This document shows, piece after piece, positions 1 to 8,600 of a stretch of 64,000 nt of DNA (its first letter is position 1; each line of letters opens with the position of its first letter). The notes under the pieces were generated by a model. That model made no database searches. It was given only the letters and a program-made list of their open reading frames with translations, and was not told the DNA's origin. Source of the DNA: Bradyrhizobium sp. OK095 (GTDB lineage: Bacteria; Pseudomonadota; Alphaproteobacteria; Rhizobiales; Xanthobacteraceae). The position numbers and the translations under genes are program-made. The stretch is taken from NCBI RefSeq assembly GCF_900109945.1, contig NZ_FOBX01000009.1, positions 310,001 to 374,000 on the forward strand, in the 5' to 3' direction.

Positions 1-23
1 AAACTCACCATGATTGACTGACG

Positions 24-935
24 ATGCCGCTGCTCACGATTCATCACAAGACCGAATATCGCTACAACCGCCCCGTGGCGTTCGGCGAACACAGGATCAT
101 GCTGCGTCCACGCGATGGGCACGATCTGCGCGTGCTCGACTCAAGGCTCGAGATATCGCCCGAACCGATGTCGCTGCGCTGGATTCACGACGTGTTCGGC
201 AATTCGGTCGCGATCGCCAATTTCGACGAGCGTTCGGAAACGCTGACCTTCGACTGGCACGTCACCGTCGAGCACAATCCGGTCGATGAGTTCGCGCTGA
301 CGCCGGACGACGAGGCCTATTTCTATCCTTTCGTCTATGACGACGAGGAGTTTCCCGATCTCGTCCAGTACATCACGCCGCAATATGCCGATCCCGACGG
401 CGAGATCGCGGAGTGGGCGCGCGGCTTCCTTGACGAGGAATCGCCGTCGCCAACCTTCAATATCCTGAGCGGCATGACGCATGGCATCCGCGAACAGTTC
501 AAATACCGGAAGCGTCACGAGCCCGGCACCCAGCATCCGCTGGATACTTTGCAGTCGGGCACGGGAACTTGTCGGGACTATGCGCTGTTTATGATTGAGG
601 CGCTGCGCCATCTCGGCTTCGCCGCGCGGTTCGTCTCCGGCTACATCTTCGTGCCGGAAGATATCGAGGAACATCATGTCGGCGGCGGCTCGACGCATGC
701 GTGGGTGCAGGTCTATCTGCCGAGTGCGGGCTGGATCGAGTTCGATCCGACCAATGGCATCATCGGTACCCGCGACCTGATCCGTGTCGCGGTCGCTCGC
801 GATCCGCGTCAGGCGATCCCGCTGCACGGGGTCTATATCGGCTCCGAGGGCGCTTTCGAGGAGATGGACGTGAACATCAGAGTGGTCTCGGATGACCAAA
901 ACAGCGACGAAGAGATGGAGGCAGAAGTTTCATAG
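24..935 (+). CDS. Transglutaminase-like family protein
   Basis: A 303-residue cytoplasmic protein with an N-terminal bacterial transglutaminase-like region (starts MPLLTIHHKTEYRYNRPV) and a transglutaminase-like cysteine-protease core. The putative catalytic triad is complete: Cys183 in GTCRD, His225 in THAWV and Asp241 in EFDPTN. No signal peptide is visible. Family members of this type usually sit beside an alpha-E / circularly permuted ATP-grasp gene. The first 21 bases of the window read as a possible final few codons of such an upstream gene ending in TGA, but seven codons are too few to call it. The stop TAG is followed immediately by the ATG of the next gene, so the two are probably translated together. 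The substrate is unknown; peptide hydrolysis or crosslinking is inferred from the fold only. Confidence 0.9.
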   Translation: MPLLTIHHKTEYRYNRPVAFGEHRIMLRPRDGHDLRVLDSRLEISPEPMSLRWIHDVFGNSVAIANFDERSETLTFDWHVTVEHNPVDEFALTPDDEAYFYPFVYDDEEFPDLVQYITPQYADPDGEIAEWARGFLDEESPSPTFNILSGMTHGIREQFKYRKRHEPGTQHPLDTLQSGTGTCRDYALFMIEALRHLGFAARFVSGYIFVPEDIEEHHVGGGSTHAWVQVYLPSAGWIEFDPTNGIIGTRDLIRVAVARDPRQAIPLHGVYIGSEGAFEEMDVNIRVVSDDQNSDEEMEAEVS

Positions 936-1766
936 ATGGAAATCAAGGTCGGCTTCGAGATCACCTACGCGGCAGCGCAGCCGACACCGATGGTGATCAT
1001 GCTCAACATCCACCCCTCGCGACAGGCCGACATCATCGGCAAGGAGACGGTGGTCGCTGAGCCCGACGTTCCCATCCACTTCTATCACGACGGTTTTGGC
1101 AATGTGTGCGGCCGCCTCGTGGCACCCGCGGGCGGCGTGACGCTGAAGGGCAGCGCGTTGGTGCGCGACAGCGGCCGGCCCGACGAGATCATGCCGACCG
1201 CGCAACAACTCCCGATCGACCAGCTGCCGGACGAATTGTTGCTCTATCTGATGCCGAGCCGCTATTGCGAGACCGACAAGCTCACCGACATCGCCTGGTC
1301 GTTGTTTGGCAAGACCGAGCCAGGATGGAAGCGCGTCTCGGCCATCACCGAGTTCGTGCACAATCACGTCACTTTCGGCTACAAGCACGCCCATCACATG
1401 AAGTCGGCGCACGACGTCTACAAGCAGAAGACCGGCGTCTGCCGCGACTTCGCGCATCTCGCTCTCACGCTCTGCCGTTGCATGGGCATCCCGGCGCGCT
1501 ACTGCACCGGCTACATGGGCGACATCGGCATTCCCAAGGACCCGTCCCCGATGGATTTCTCCGGCTGGTTTCAGGTCTGGCTATCCGGCAAATGGTTCAC
1601 CTTCGACGCCCGCCACAATGTCCCTCGCAGGGGCCGCATCCTGATGGGGACGGGGCGCGATGCCGCCGACGTCGCGCTCTCGACCAGCTTTGGCCGGATG
1701 GAATTAAAGAAGTTCGTGGTGGTGAGCGATGAGGTGGCCGGCGACAAGGCGGTAAAGGTGGGGTGA
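936..1766 (+). CDS. Transglutaminase-like protein with altered catalytic His position
   Basis: A 276-residue paralogue of the preceding gene, starting directly after its stop codon. The core keeps the Cys (GVCRDFAHLAL) and the Asp (TFDARHN), but the segment that normally reads HAWF reads SGWF (MDFSGWFQVWL), so the usual histidine is replaced by serine. From memory, homologues with DFSAWF occur in proteobacteria, so this may be a subfamily trait and not a private mutation. Either the chemistry differs or this subunit is a non-catalytic partner of the upstream protein. The family assignment is firm; the activity is unknown. Confidence 0.85.
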   Translation: MEIKVGFEITYAAAQPTPMVIMLNIHPSRQADIIGKETVVAEPDVPIHFYHDGFGNVCGRLVAPAGGVTLKGSALVRDSGRPDEIMPTAQQLPIDQLPDELLLYLMPSRYCETDKLTDIAWSLFGKTEPGWKRVSAITEFVHNHVTFGYKHAHHMKSAHDVYKQKTGVCRDFAHLALTLCRCMGIPARYCTGYMGDIGIPKDPSPMDFSGWFQVWLSGKWFTFDARHNVPRRGRILMGTGRDAADVALSTSFGRMELKKFVVVSDEVAGDKAVKVG

Positions 1767-1817
1767 GGCGTTGCCCCACGCTCGCAATGACGAGGCTGGG
1801 AGTTTATAGACGCCTCC

Positions 1818-2216
1818 ATGACCCCCGATCGCCTCTTCGTCTACGGCACCCTGATGCGCGGCTTCGACCATCCGATGGCGCGGCTGCTTGCTGGCCATGC
1901 CGACTTCGTTGGTGAAGCGACCTGCCGCGGCCGGCTCGTTCTTGTGAAGCACTATCCGGGCCTGTTGTTGTCGGATGCGGCCTCCGACATCGTGCATGGC
2001 GAACTCTTTCACCTCCGCGTGCCCGACGAACTCCTGGGCGAGCTCGACATGTACGAGGCCTGCGGGGAAGGCTTTCCCGAGCCGACGGAGTATCTGCGCC
2101 GGCTGATCGACGTCATGCTGCCTGATGGCACCAGCGAGAAGGCCTGGACCTACATCTACAACTGGCCCGTCGCCGATCTGCCGCTTATCGAGTCAGGACG
2201 TTTTCTGGAGCATTAA
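1818..2216 (+). CDS. Gamma-glutamylcyclotransferase (AIG2-like) family protein
   Basis: A 132-residue single-domain protein with the family signature near the start (VYGTLMRG, residues about 8-15) that forms the substrate-binding turn, and a conserved acidic residue in DMYEACGEGFPEP. Length and motif order fit the small AIG2/GGCT fold, whose members cyclise gamma-glutamyl amines to 5-oxoproline or act on related amides. The true substrate cannot be told from sequence. It stands 51 bases after the second transglutaminase-like gene, separated by a short piece of the REP-like motif. Its TAA stop overlaps the stop of the convergent chlorite dismutase gene through a shared TTAA. Confidence 0.85.
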   Translation: MTPDRLFVYGTLMRGFDHPMARLLAGHADFVGEATCRGRLVLVKHYPGLLLSDAASDIVHGELFHLRVPDELLGELDMYEACGEGFPEPTEYLRRLIDVMLPDGTSEKAWTYIYNWPVADLPLIESGRFLEH

Positions 2217-2776
2217 GCCGACAGCACTTCCTTCACCACGCGCACGTCCACCTCGCGCTCGACATAGGTCCATTCCTCGGTTCGCCTGAGCATCGCCACC
2301 AGTTCCTCGAACAGCGAGGCGTGGGCGGGGGCGAATTCGAACCAGGTCAGGAAGTCGAAGGGGCCGCCGAGGTCGCGGCAGTGATAGAGCTGCCGCGCGA
2401 TGGCGGGCAGGAAACGAAGACTGCTGGCGATGTGGTGCGATCTGTCCTCAAAGATCTTGCGCCGCTCTTCCTGCGTCAGATCCCACCAGGCCTGCGACTT
2501 GCGGATCGGGATCAGGGCCGCGCTCGTTGCCTCCAGCCGGCCGAGCCCGGCCTGCACGGCGGTGAGCTGCTGCTTCTCGGCGCGCTCGGTGTAGCGCAAG
2601 CTGCTCGCCACTCCGACCAGCCGCCACGCATTGCGCGAGGGCACCAGCGGCAATGAAATGGCGTCGCTGTCGGTGACCGACAGCGCCGGCATGAAGGCGA
2701 AGGGCTCGCCCGTCACGGGCGAAACCGAAGTAATGCGCCAGCCCCCGCTCTGGCCGCCCCGAAAGGTCCTGAACAT
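2213..2776 (-). CDS. cld: Chlorite dismutase, short (dimeric) type
   Basis: A 187-residue haem protein of the short chlorite dismutase lineage, which decomposes chlorite to chloride and oxygen. The diagnostic core is present: RYTERAEKQQ, then IPIRKSQAWW, then SHH with the likely proximal haem ligand His115, and the distal arginine Arg128 in AIARQLYHCRD, followed by PFDFLTWFEFAP. From memory this closely resembles the Nitrobacter winogradskyi enzyme in both length and motifs. There is no signal peptide, so it is cytoplasmic. No perchlorate or chlorate reductase genes are nearby; it lies alone between a GGCT-like gene and dnaG. Its role may be protection from chlorite made by nitrate reductases acting on chlorate, which is an inference. 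Confidence 0.88.
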   Translation of the reverse strand: MFRTFRGGQSGGWRITSVSPVTGEPFAFMPALSVTDSDAISLPLVPSRNAWRLVGVASSLRYTERAEKQQLTAVQAGLGRLEATSAALIPIRKSQAWWDLTQEERRKIFEDRSHHIASSLRFLPAIARQLYHCRDLGGPFDFLTWFEFAPAHASLFEELVAMLRRTEEWTYVEREVDVRVVKEVLSA

Positions 2777-2937
2777 GGCCCATGGAAGCGTGGAACCGGG
2801 CGGGGTTCAAGCCTGCCGTCGAATCTTTTGGCCTGTGAATAGCCGGGAGAAGCCCCACGTGCGTCGTATTTCCCAAGGCCATCCTTATATGCCTATCCGA
2901 TTGGCTTAACGCCCGACTCACCCCAGAAATCAACACG

Positions 2938-4962
2938 ATGCGCTTCACGCCCCAATTCCTCGACGAGCTGCGTGCCCGGCTTTCGGTTTCCGAAGTCGTG
3001 GGCAAGCGCGTCAAGCTGAAGAAGGCGGGGCGGGAGTGGAAGGGGCTGTCGCCGTTCCAGCAGGAGAAGTCGCCGTCGTTTTTCGTCAATGACCAGAAGG
3101 GTTTTTACCACGACTTCTCCTCCGGCAAGCACGGCGACATCATCAGCTTCGTGATGGAGACCGACGGCCTGCCGTTCGCTGAGGCCGTGGAGCGGCTCGC
3201 CAGCATGGCCGGCCTGCCGCTGCCGGCGGTGACGCCGGATGCCGCGCGGCAGGAGCAGCGGCGCCGCTCGCTGCATGATGTCATGGATCTCGCCGCGAAG
3301 TATTTTGCGGAGACCTTGGCCTCCCGCGTCGGTGCCAAGGCGCGCGGCTATCTCGCCGACCGCGCCATCTCGCCGGCGACGCAATTGCAGTTCGGCCTCG
3401 GCTATGCCTCGCCCGATCGCTTCGCGCTGAAGGAGCATCTCGGCAAGCTCGGCGTCTCCGTCGACGACATGGTCGAGACCGGGCTGCTCGTCGCAGGCGA
3501 CGACATTCCCGTGCCCTATGACCGCTTCCGTGATCGCGTGATGTTTCCGATCGCAGACATGCGCGGCCGCGTCATCGCCTTCGGCGGGCGCGCGCTGGAG
3601 AAGGACGTTCCGGCCAAATATTTGAACTCGCCGGAGACGCCGCTCTTCCACAAGGGCGACAATCTCTACAACCACCAGACCGCGCGCAAAGCCACCCATG
3701 ACGGCAGCCCCCTGATCGTGGTCGAAGGCTATGTCGACGTCATCGCGATGGTGACATCAGGCTTTGCAGGCGCGGTGGCGCCGCTCGGAACTGCGTTGAC
3801 CGAAAACCAGCTCGCGCTGATCTGGAAGATGGCGGACGAGCCGATCCTCTGCTTCGACGGCGACAAGGCCGGGCAGAAGGCGGCGTATCGTGCGGCGGAC
3901 CTTGCCTTGCCCTTCCTCGCACCGGGAAAAAGCCTGCGCTTTGCGCTGCTGCCGGAAGGGCAGGACCCCGACGACCTCGCGCGCTCCGGCGGGCGCGGTG
4001 CGATCGAAGAGGTGATCGCGGCGGCGCGCCCGCTTGCCGACATGCTCTGGGCGCGCGAGCTCGAAGGCGGCAATTTTGCCACCCCCGAGCGCCGCGCCGC
4101 GCTGGAAGCGCGCATCAAGGAATTGTCCAACGGCATCCGCGACGAGGTGGTGCGGCGTTATTATCGCCAGGATCTCGCCGAGCGGCTTCAGCGCACCTTT
4201 GCACCGGACAGCAACCGCGGCGGCTTTGCCGGCCGGGGCAATTTCCGTCCCGGTCAGGGCAGCCGCCAGTTCCAGCCAAGGGGCGGGGGACAGCCGAATC
4301 GATTCGGCGGCCAAGGCTTTGGTGGCCAGGGCTTTGGAGGGCGCCGTGGCCCGCCCGGTCCGACCCCGCTGCCGTCCGGCCCTTACCAGGCCGCAAGCCC
4401 CCAGCTGGCGGCGAGCCCGATCATGCGTGGACAGAGGAGCGCCATCTCCCGCCGCGAGGCCCTGATCCTGCAAAGCCTGATCAACCACCCCTGGCTCCTG
4501 CATGATCACCTCGAGGAGGTCGCTGCCCTGGAGTTCGCCCACCCCGAGGCCCATAAGCTCCGGGCCGGCATCATCGCCGCTTTCGCCAACGACCATCATC
4601 ATTCCCCGGACCTTGGCGAGCAAGCCGAGAAGATGCGTGGCGACATCGAGAAGGGTGAATTTTCCAAGATTCTTCAAAGGGTTGAGGGCGGAATCACCAC
4701 CGCGGCGGTGTGGGGCGCCCGCGAGGGGGCCGCGCGGGACGACGTTCTCGCCACCTGGCACCAGCTCGTTGCCTTGCATCGGCAGTACCATTCACTACTT
4801 AGGGAGTTGAAGGACGCCGAGCTGGCCTTGGGGGAGGACTCCAGCGAGGCCAATTTGGCGTGGCTGCGTGACGTCAAGGCTCGGATAGGCGAAGTCGACG
4901 GCACCGAGGCCCTGATCGAGGGTTTTGGCGAGCTGTCGGGCCGGTTCCAGAAGAGCGTGTGA
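2938..4962 (+). CDS. dnaG: DNA primase DnaG
   Basis: A 674-residue replication primase that makes RNA primers at the fork. The order is an N-terminal zinc-ribbon-like region (1-100), a TOPRIM core with VVEGYVDVIAM and CFDGDKAGQKAA (about 260-345), a long Gly/Gln/Arg-rich linker (about 420-490) and a C-terminal DnaB-interacting helical domain. The zinc site is degenerate: the CPFH block reads SPFQ (38-41) and the YHCFGCG block reads YHDFSSG (57-63), so all four usual ligands are absent. The TOPRIM acidic residues are intact. The gene is followed after 376 bases by rpoD, the classic macromolecular-synthesis order. Confidence 0.96.
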   Translation: MRFTPQFLDELRARLSVSEVVGKRVKLKKAGREWKGLSPFQQEKSPSFFVNDQKGFYHDFSSGKHGDIISFVMETDGLPFAEAVERLASMAGLPLPAVTPDAARQEQRRRSLHDVMDLAAKYFAETLASRVGAKARGYLADRAISPATQLQFGLGYASPDRFALKEHLGKLGVSVDDMVETGLLVAGDDIPVPYDRFRDRVMFPIADMRGRVIAFGGRALEKDVPAKYLNSPETPLFHKGDNLYNHQTARKATHDGSPLIVVEGYVDVIAMVTSGFAGAVAPLGTALTENQLALIWKMADEPILCFDGDKAGQKAAYRAADLALPFLAPGKSLRFALLPEGQDPDDLARSGGRGAIEEVIAAARPLADMLWARELEGGNFATPERRAALEARIKELSNGIRDEVVRRYYRQDLAERLQRTFAPDSNRGGFAGRGNFRPGQGSRQFQPRGGGQPNRFGGQGFGGQGFGGRRGPPGPTPLPSGPYQAASPQLAASPIMRGQRSAISRREALILQSLINHPWLLHDHLEEVAALEFAHPEAHKLRAGIIAAFANDHHHSPDLGEQAEKMRGDIEKGEFSKILQRVEGGITTAAVWGAREGAARDDVLATWHQLVALHRQYHSLLRELKDAELALGEDSSEANLAWLRDVKARIGEVDGTEALIEGFGELSGRFQKSV

Positions 4963-5338
4963 TGAAAGAATCATGCGGACGGCCGGGGTCGGAACCGCTA
5001 AAAGACTCGCCAAATCCAAGGTTTGGCGGCAAAAACAGGGTTAATCGAGACTTAACGGTCTTGTAGCACTTTGGCCACCAGGCGGCCGCAGGCAGAACAG
5101 ACGCGTCAGGAATGAATCCGCGCAATAGCTGTTGGCACTTCACCTGCATCCGCTGCGACAAAGAGGCTCACGAAGCGTTAGGCAAATCCGGCGAGAGAAA
5201 GGTCGGGGGTGGCGAGAGATGTGCGCGCCGCCCTTTCCGTGTCGAGATCTGACGAAGCGAGAGCGTCGAACAACAGGTTCAAGTGATTTCACGCGGGCGG
5301 AGCGAGCCGCCGGCATGAAGCGCGTTTAGGAGCAATGG
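4963..5338 (+). promoter_or_regulatory. dnaG-rpoD intergenic region, likely rpoD promoter and leader
   Basis: This 376-base gap has no convincing gene. It must carry the rpoD promoter and leader, but no clear housekeeping -35/-10 pair stands out. At 5133-5149 it contains a sequence close to the sigma54 consensus, with GG at 5134-5135 and GC at 5146-5147 separated by ten bases. A good ribosome-binding site, AGGAG at 5328-5332, lies six bases before the rpoD start chosen here. Confidence 0.4.
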
Positions 5339-7498
5339 ATGGCCACCAAGGCAAAGACGCTGCAGACGAAGGACAAGGAAAAAGACGACAAGGCAGCGGA
5401 CGCGCCGGAGAAGGACTCCCAGGACGCGCCGTCGCCGTTGCTCGATCTGTCCGACGCGGCAGTGAAGAAGATGATCAAGCAGGCCAAGAAGCGCGGCTTC
5501 GTGACCTTCGATCAGCTCAATGAAGTTTTGCCGTCCGACCAGACCTCGCCCGAGCAGATCGAGGACATCATGTCCATGCTCTCGGACATGGGCATCAACG
5601 TCACCGAAGCCGACGATAGCGACGGCGAAGAGGAGAAGGACGAGGGCGGCGAGGACGAGACCGACAACGAGCTTGTCGAGGTCACGCAAAAGGCCGTCAC
5701 CGAGGTCAAGAAGAGCGAGCCGGGCGAACGCACCGACGACCCCGTGCGCATGTATCTGCGCGAGATGGGCACCGTCGAGCTGCTCTCCCGCGAAGGCGAA
5801 ATCGCGATTGCGAAGCGCATCGAGGCCGGCCGCGAGGCGATGATCGCAGGTCTCTGCGAAAGCCCGCTGACCTTCCAGGCCATCATCATCTGGCGCGACG
5901 AGCTCAACGAAGGCAAAATCTTCCTTCGCGACATCATCGATCTCGAAGCGACCTATGCCGGGCCCGATGCCAAGGCCGGCATGAACAACGCCATGATTGC
6001 CGGTCCCAACGGCGAGAACGGTGAAGCGTCCGCCGAAGGCGGCCAGCCTGCCGCTGCCGGCGCGCCCGCGCATGTCGCGCCGCCCGCAGCCCCGCCGTCG
6101 CCGACCCCGTTCCGCGCTGGTCAGCCCGCTCCAGGCGGCAGCCAGGCCGGTGAGCAAAAGGATCCGGCCGAAGCCGCCGCCGAATCCGACATGGACGACG
6201 ACGACGAGTTCGAGAACCAGATGTCGCTCGCGGCCATCGAGGCCGAGCTCAAGCCGAAGGTCGTCGAGATCTTCGACAAGATCGCCGACAGCTACAAGAA
6301 GCTGCGCAAGCTTCAGGAACAGGACATCCAGAATCAGCTCGAGAGCACCTCGCACGGGCCCTCGCTGTCGCCGCACCAGGAGCGCAAGTACCGCAAGCTC
6401 AAGGACGAGATCATCGTCGAGGTGAAGTCGCTGCGCCTGAACCAGGCGCGTATCGATTCACTCGTCGAGCAGCTCTACGACATCAACAAGCGCCTCGTCT
6501 CGCACGAGGGTCGCCTGATGCGGCTTGCCGACAGCCATGGCGTCGCGCGCGAGGATTTCCTGCGCAACTACCAGGGTTCCGAGCTCGATCCGCGCTGGCT
6601 CAACCGCGTCTCGAAGCTGTCCGCCAAGGGCTGGAAGAACTTCGTCCACGTCGAGAAGGACCGCATCAAGGACCTCCGCCACGAGGTGCATCAGCTTGCA
6701 GCCCTCACCGGCCTCGAGATCGTCGAGTTCCGCAAGATCGTGCACTCCGTGCAGAAGGGCGAGCGCGAAGCACGCCAGGCCAAGAAGGAGATGGTGGAAG
6801 CCAACCTCCGTCTCGTGATCTCGATTGCGAAAAAGTACACCAACCGCGGCCTGCAGTTCCTCGACCTGATCCAGGAAGGCAACATTGGCCTGATGAAGGC
6901 CGTCGACAAGTTCGAGTACCGCCGCGGCTACAAGTTCTCGACCTACGCGACGTGGTGGATCCGGCAGGCGATCACCCGCAGCATTGCGGACCAGGCCCGC
7001 ACCATCCGCATCCCCGTGCACATGATCGAGACGATCAACAAGATCGTGCGCACGAGCCGCCAGATGCTCAACGAGATCGGTCGCGAGCCGACCCCGGAAG
7101 AGCTCGCCGAAAAGCTCGGCATGCCGCTGGAGAAAGTGCGAAAAGTCCTCAAGATCGCCAAGGAGCCGCTCTCGCTCGAAACGCCCGTCGGTGACGAAGA
7201 GGATTCACACCTCGGCGATTTCATCGAGGACAAGAACGCGATCCTGCCGATCGACGCGGCGATCCAGTCGAACCTGCGCGAGACCACGACGCGCGTGCTG
7301 GCATCTCTGACACCGCGCGAAGAGCGCGTGCTGCGCATGCGCTTCGGCATCGGCATGAACACCGACCACACGCTGGAAGAAGTCGGCCAGCAGTTCTCGG
7401 TGACGCGCGAACGTATTCGTCAGATCGAGGCGAAGGCGCTGCGGAAGCTGAAGCATCCGTCAAGGTCGCGGAAGCTGCGGAGCTTTTTGGATAACTAA
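5339..7498 (+). CDS. rpoD: RNA polymerase sigma factor RpoD (sigma70)
   Basis: A 719-residue primary sigma factor. Region 1.1 is followed by region 1.2 (DDPVRMYLREMGTVELLSREGE), a long acidic non-conserved insert rich in Ala/Pro/Glu (about residues 215-300), then regions 2.1-2.4 (LRLVISIAKKYTNRGLQFLDL and YATWWIRQAITRSI), 3 and 4.2 (SVTRERIRQIEAKALRKL). The start ATG at 5339 has AGGAG six bases upstream; an out-of-frame ATG four bases earlier is ignored. The transcript probably ends in the palindrome at 7522-7541. All conserved regions for core binding and for -10 and -35 recognition are intact. Confidence 0.97.
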   Translation: MATKAKTLQTKDKEKDDKAADAPEKDSQDAPSPLLDLSDAAVKKMIKQAKKRGFVTFDQLNEVLPSDQTSPEQIEDIMSMLSDMGINVTEADDSDGEEEKDEGGEDETDNELVEVTQKAVTEVKKSEPGERTDDPVRMYLREMGTVELLSREGEIAIAKRIEAGREAMIAGLCESPLTFQAIIIWRDELNEGKIFLRDIIDLEATYAGPDAKAGMNNAMIAGPNGENGEASAEGGQPAAAGAPAHVAPPAAPPSPTPFRAGQPAPGGSQAGEQKDPAEAAAESDMDDDDEFENQMSLAAIEAELKPKVVEIFDKIADSYKKLRKLQEQDIQNQLESTSHGPSLSPHQERKYRKLKDEIIVEVKSLRLNQARIDSLVEQLYDINKRLVSHEGRLMRLADSHGVAREDFLRNYQGSELDPRWLNRVSKLSAKGWKNFVHVEKDRIKDLRHEVHQLAALTGLEIVEFRKIVHSVQKGEREARQAKKEMVEANLRLVISIAKKYTNRGLQFLDLIQEGNIGLMKAVDKFEYRRGYKFSTYATWWIRQAITRSIADQARTIRIPVHMIETINKIVRTSRQMLNEIGREPTPEELAEKLGMPLEKVRKVLKIAKEPLSLETPVGDEEDSHLGDFIEDKNAILPIDAAIQSNLRETTTRVLASLTPREERVLRMRFGIGMNTDHTLEEVGQQFSVTRERIRQIEAKALRKLKHPSRSRKLRSFLDN

Positions 7499-7521
7499 AT
7501 TCGGATCGTCATCGATTGAGG

Positions 7522-7541
7522 CGGCAGGCCTAGGCCTGCCG
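7522..7541. terminator. Perfect 20-bp palindrome between rpoD and the KAP cassette
   Basis: CGGCAGGCCTAGGCCTGCCG is a perfect inverted repeat with no spacer, between the rpoD stop and the stop of the convergent partner gene. It could serve as a shared bidirectional terminator hairpin, although it has no U-tract and only a tight loop. It also marks the edge of the inserted-looking cassette. Confidence 0.5.
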
Positions 7542-8600
7542 TCATCTCCGCTGATCTCGATCGACCGCATTCAAAAATCTGACAGCCAGTTCCCGTTCGC
7601 GCTGGCTAGCCGAACTTTCTGAGAGCTTTTTCGCCCTTTCCGTGAGTGCGTCAATATCAACTATTTTCGACCAGCTAGCTCTGTTTACGCGCTCAAAGGA
7701 ACCTGCAGTTGAAGTCACCACACTTATCGGTGCTTCAAGCAAGCCAAGAAGGCCGATCCTCGACTTCATGGACATTGTCGTAAAGGTTTGAACTTCCTCC
7801 TTAAGATCGCATCCCCACCAAAACCAAAGCAACTGTCCGGGTCTAGCTTGCCTCCAGAACCTTCCCCAACCCGCAAGGTATTTTATCTTTCTTAGAAGTT
7901 TTTCTCGAACGTCCTCCGCTTCTTCCCCAAGACTGGACCTGCTGCTCCGATCTTGGACGCCGTCAGGGTTCTTGTCCCCAACAATTCCTCGGATGACATC
8001 AGTCAAAACCGTGAGGTCGCTGGCCGCAACGATCGAGTTTTTCAACAACTCGACTTTGCGCTCGACCGGCAGCTTTTCGAGTGCATTCGTGATCAGCCAT
8101 CGGAGCCTGTCTTCGTTGTCGAACGCAAATAGAGATTCTGTCGAGCGATCTCTTTGGCGCAAGAGCTTGGCGCTTCCAGCAATGATCTGGTCGAGCCACA
8201 GCTGGGTAAACTCCACTGTGGTGCTGAATGCCGCATCCAGTAATTCGAGGAACAACTTACGCAGCTTCGCTTGATCAGACGCGGATGACTTACTGGTTCG
8301 ATCTTCAAGTGCGGCAAAGGCGACTTCGGGCCCTTCTTCGATAAGCCTTTCGAACTCCGTTCGCCCCCACGTGGCAGATTCCGGATTCAGGCTAAAGTAA
8401 GCGTGCGAAAAATCCTTCTGGGAGATTCTCCGGTTGGTTTTCTGGAATTTGACGTCCCTATCTGAAGGGACGTACGTCTGCAGAACTCTTTCGATAGAAG
8501 GGAAGAGAAGAGCCAAAGCATTTTTGGCCGCTTCTGCGTTCTTGGTATCCGACAACTGAAGCTCTACCCGCTTCCTGAGTTCGTCGTCCCGATCGTTCAT
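7542..8600 (-). CDS. Partner of the KAP NTPase, resembling the KAP C-terminal region
   Basis: A 352-residue all-helical-looking soluble protein with no signal peptide or membrane segment. Its beginning (NALALLFPSIERVL, then NRRISQKDFSHAYFSL) resembles the region that follows the ATPase domain in single-chain KAP NTPases, where a large-fold block around an LFP motif and a YF motif is usual. It starts with ATGA overlapping the stop of the upstream ATPase gene, so it is probably made by termination-reinitiation. I infer that the pair is a split version of one long KAP protein. Codon use is less GC-rich than in the neighbouring rpoD. Enzymatic motifs are not visible. Confidence 0.65.
   Translation of the reverse strand: MNDRDDELRKRVELQLSDTKNAEAAKNALALLFPSIERVLQTYVPSDRDVKFQKTNRRISQKDFSHAYFSLNPESATWGRTEFERLIEEGPEVAFAALEDRTSKSSASDQAKLRKLFLELLDAAFSTTVEFTQLWLDQIIAGSAKLLRQRDRSTESLFAFDNEDRLRWLITNALEKLPVERKVELLKNSIVAASDLTVLTDVIRGIVGDKNPDGVQDRSSRSSLGEEAEDVREKLLRKIKYLAGWGRFWRQARPGQLLWFWWGCDLKEEVQTFTTMSMKSRIGLLGLLEAPISVVTSTAGSFERVNRASWSKIVDIDALTERAKKLSESSASQRERELAVRFLNAVDRDQRR

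Noticed and set aside
1..23. End of an upstream gene
   Set aside because: The first 21 bases can be read as seven codons ending in TGA, but that is too short to support a call.
5132..5329. 65-codon frame upstream of rpoD
   Set aside because: No family resemblance or ribosome-binding site; it lies in the leader region.
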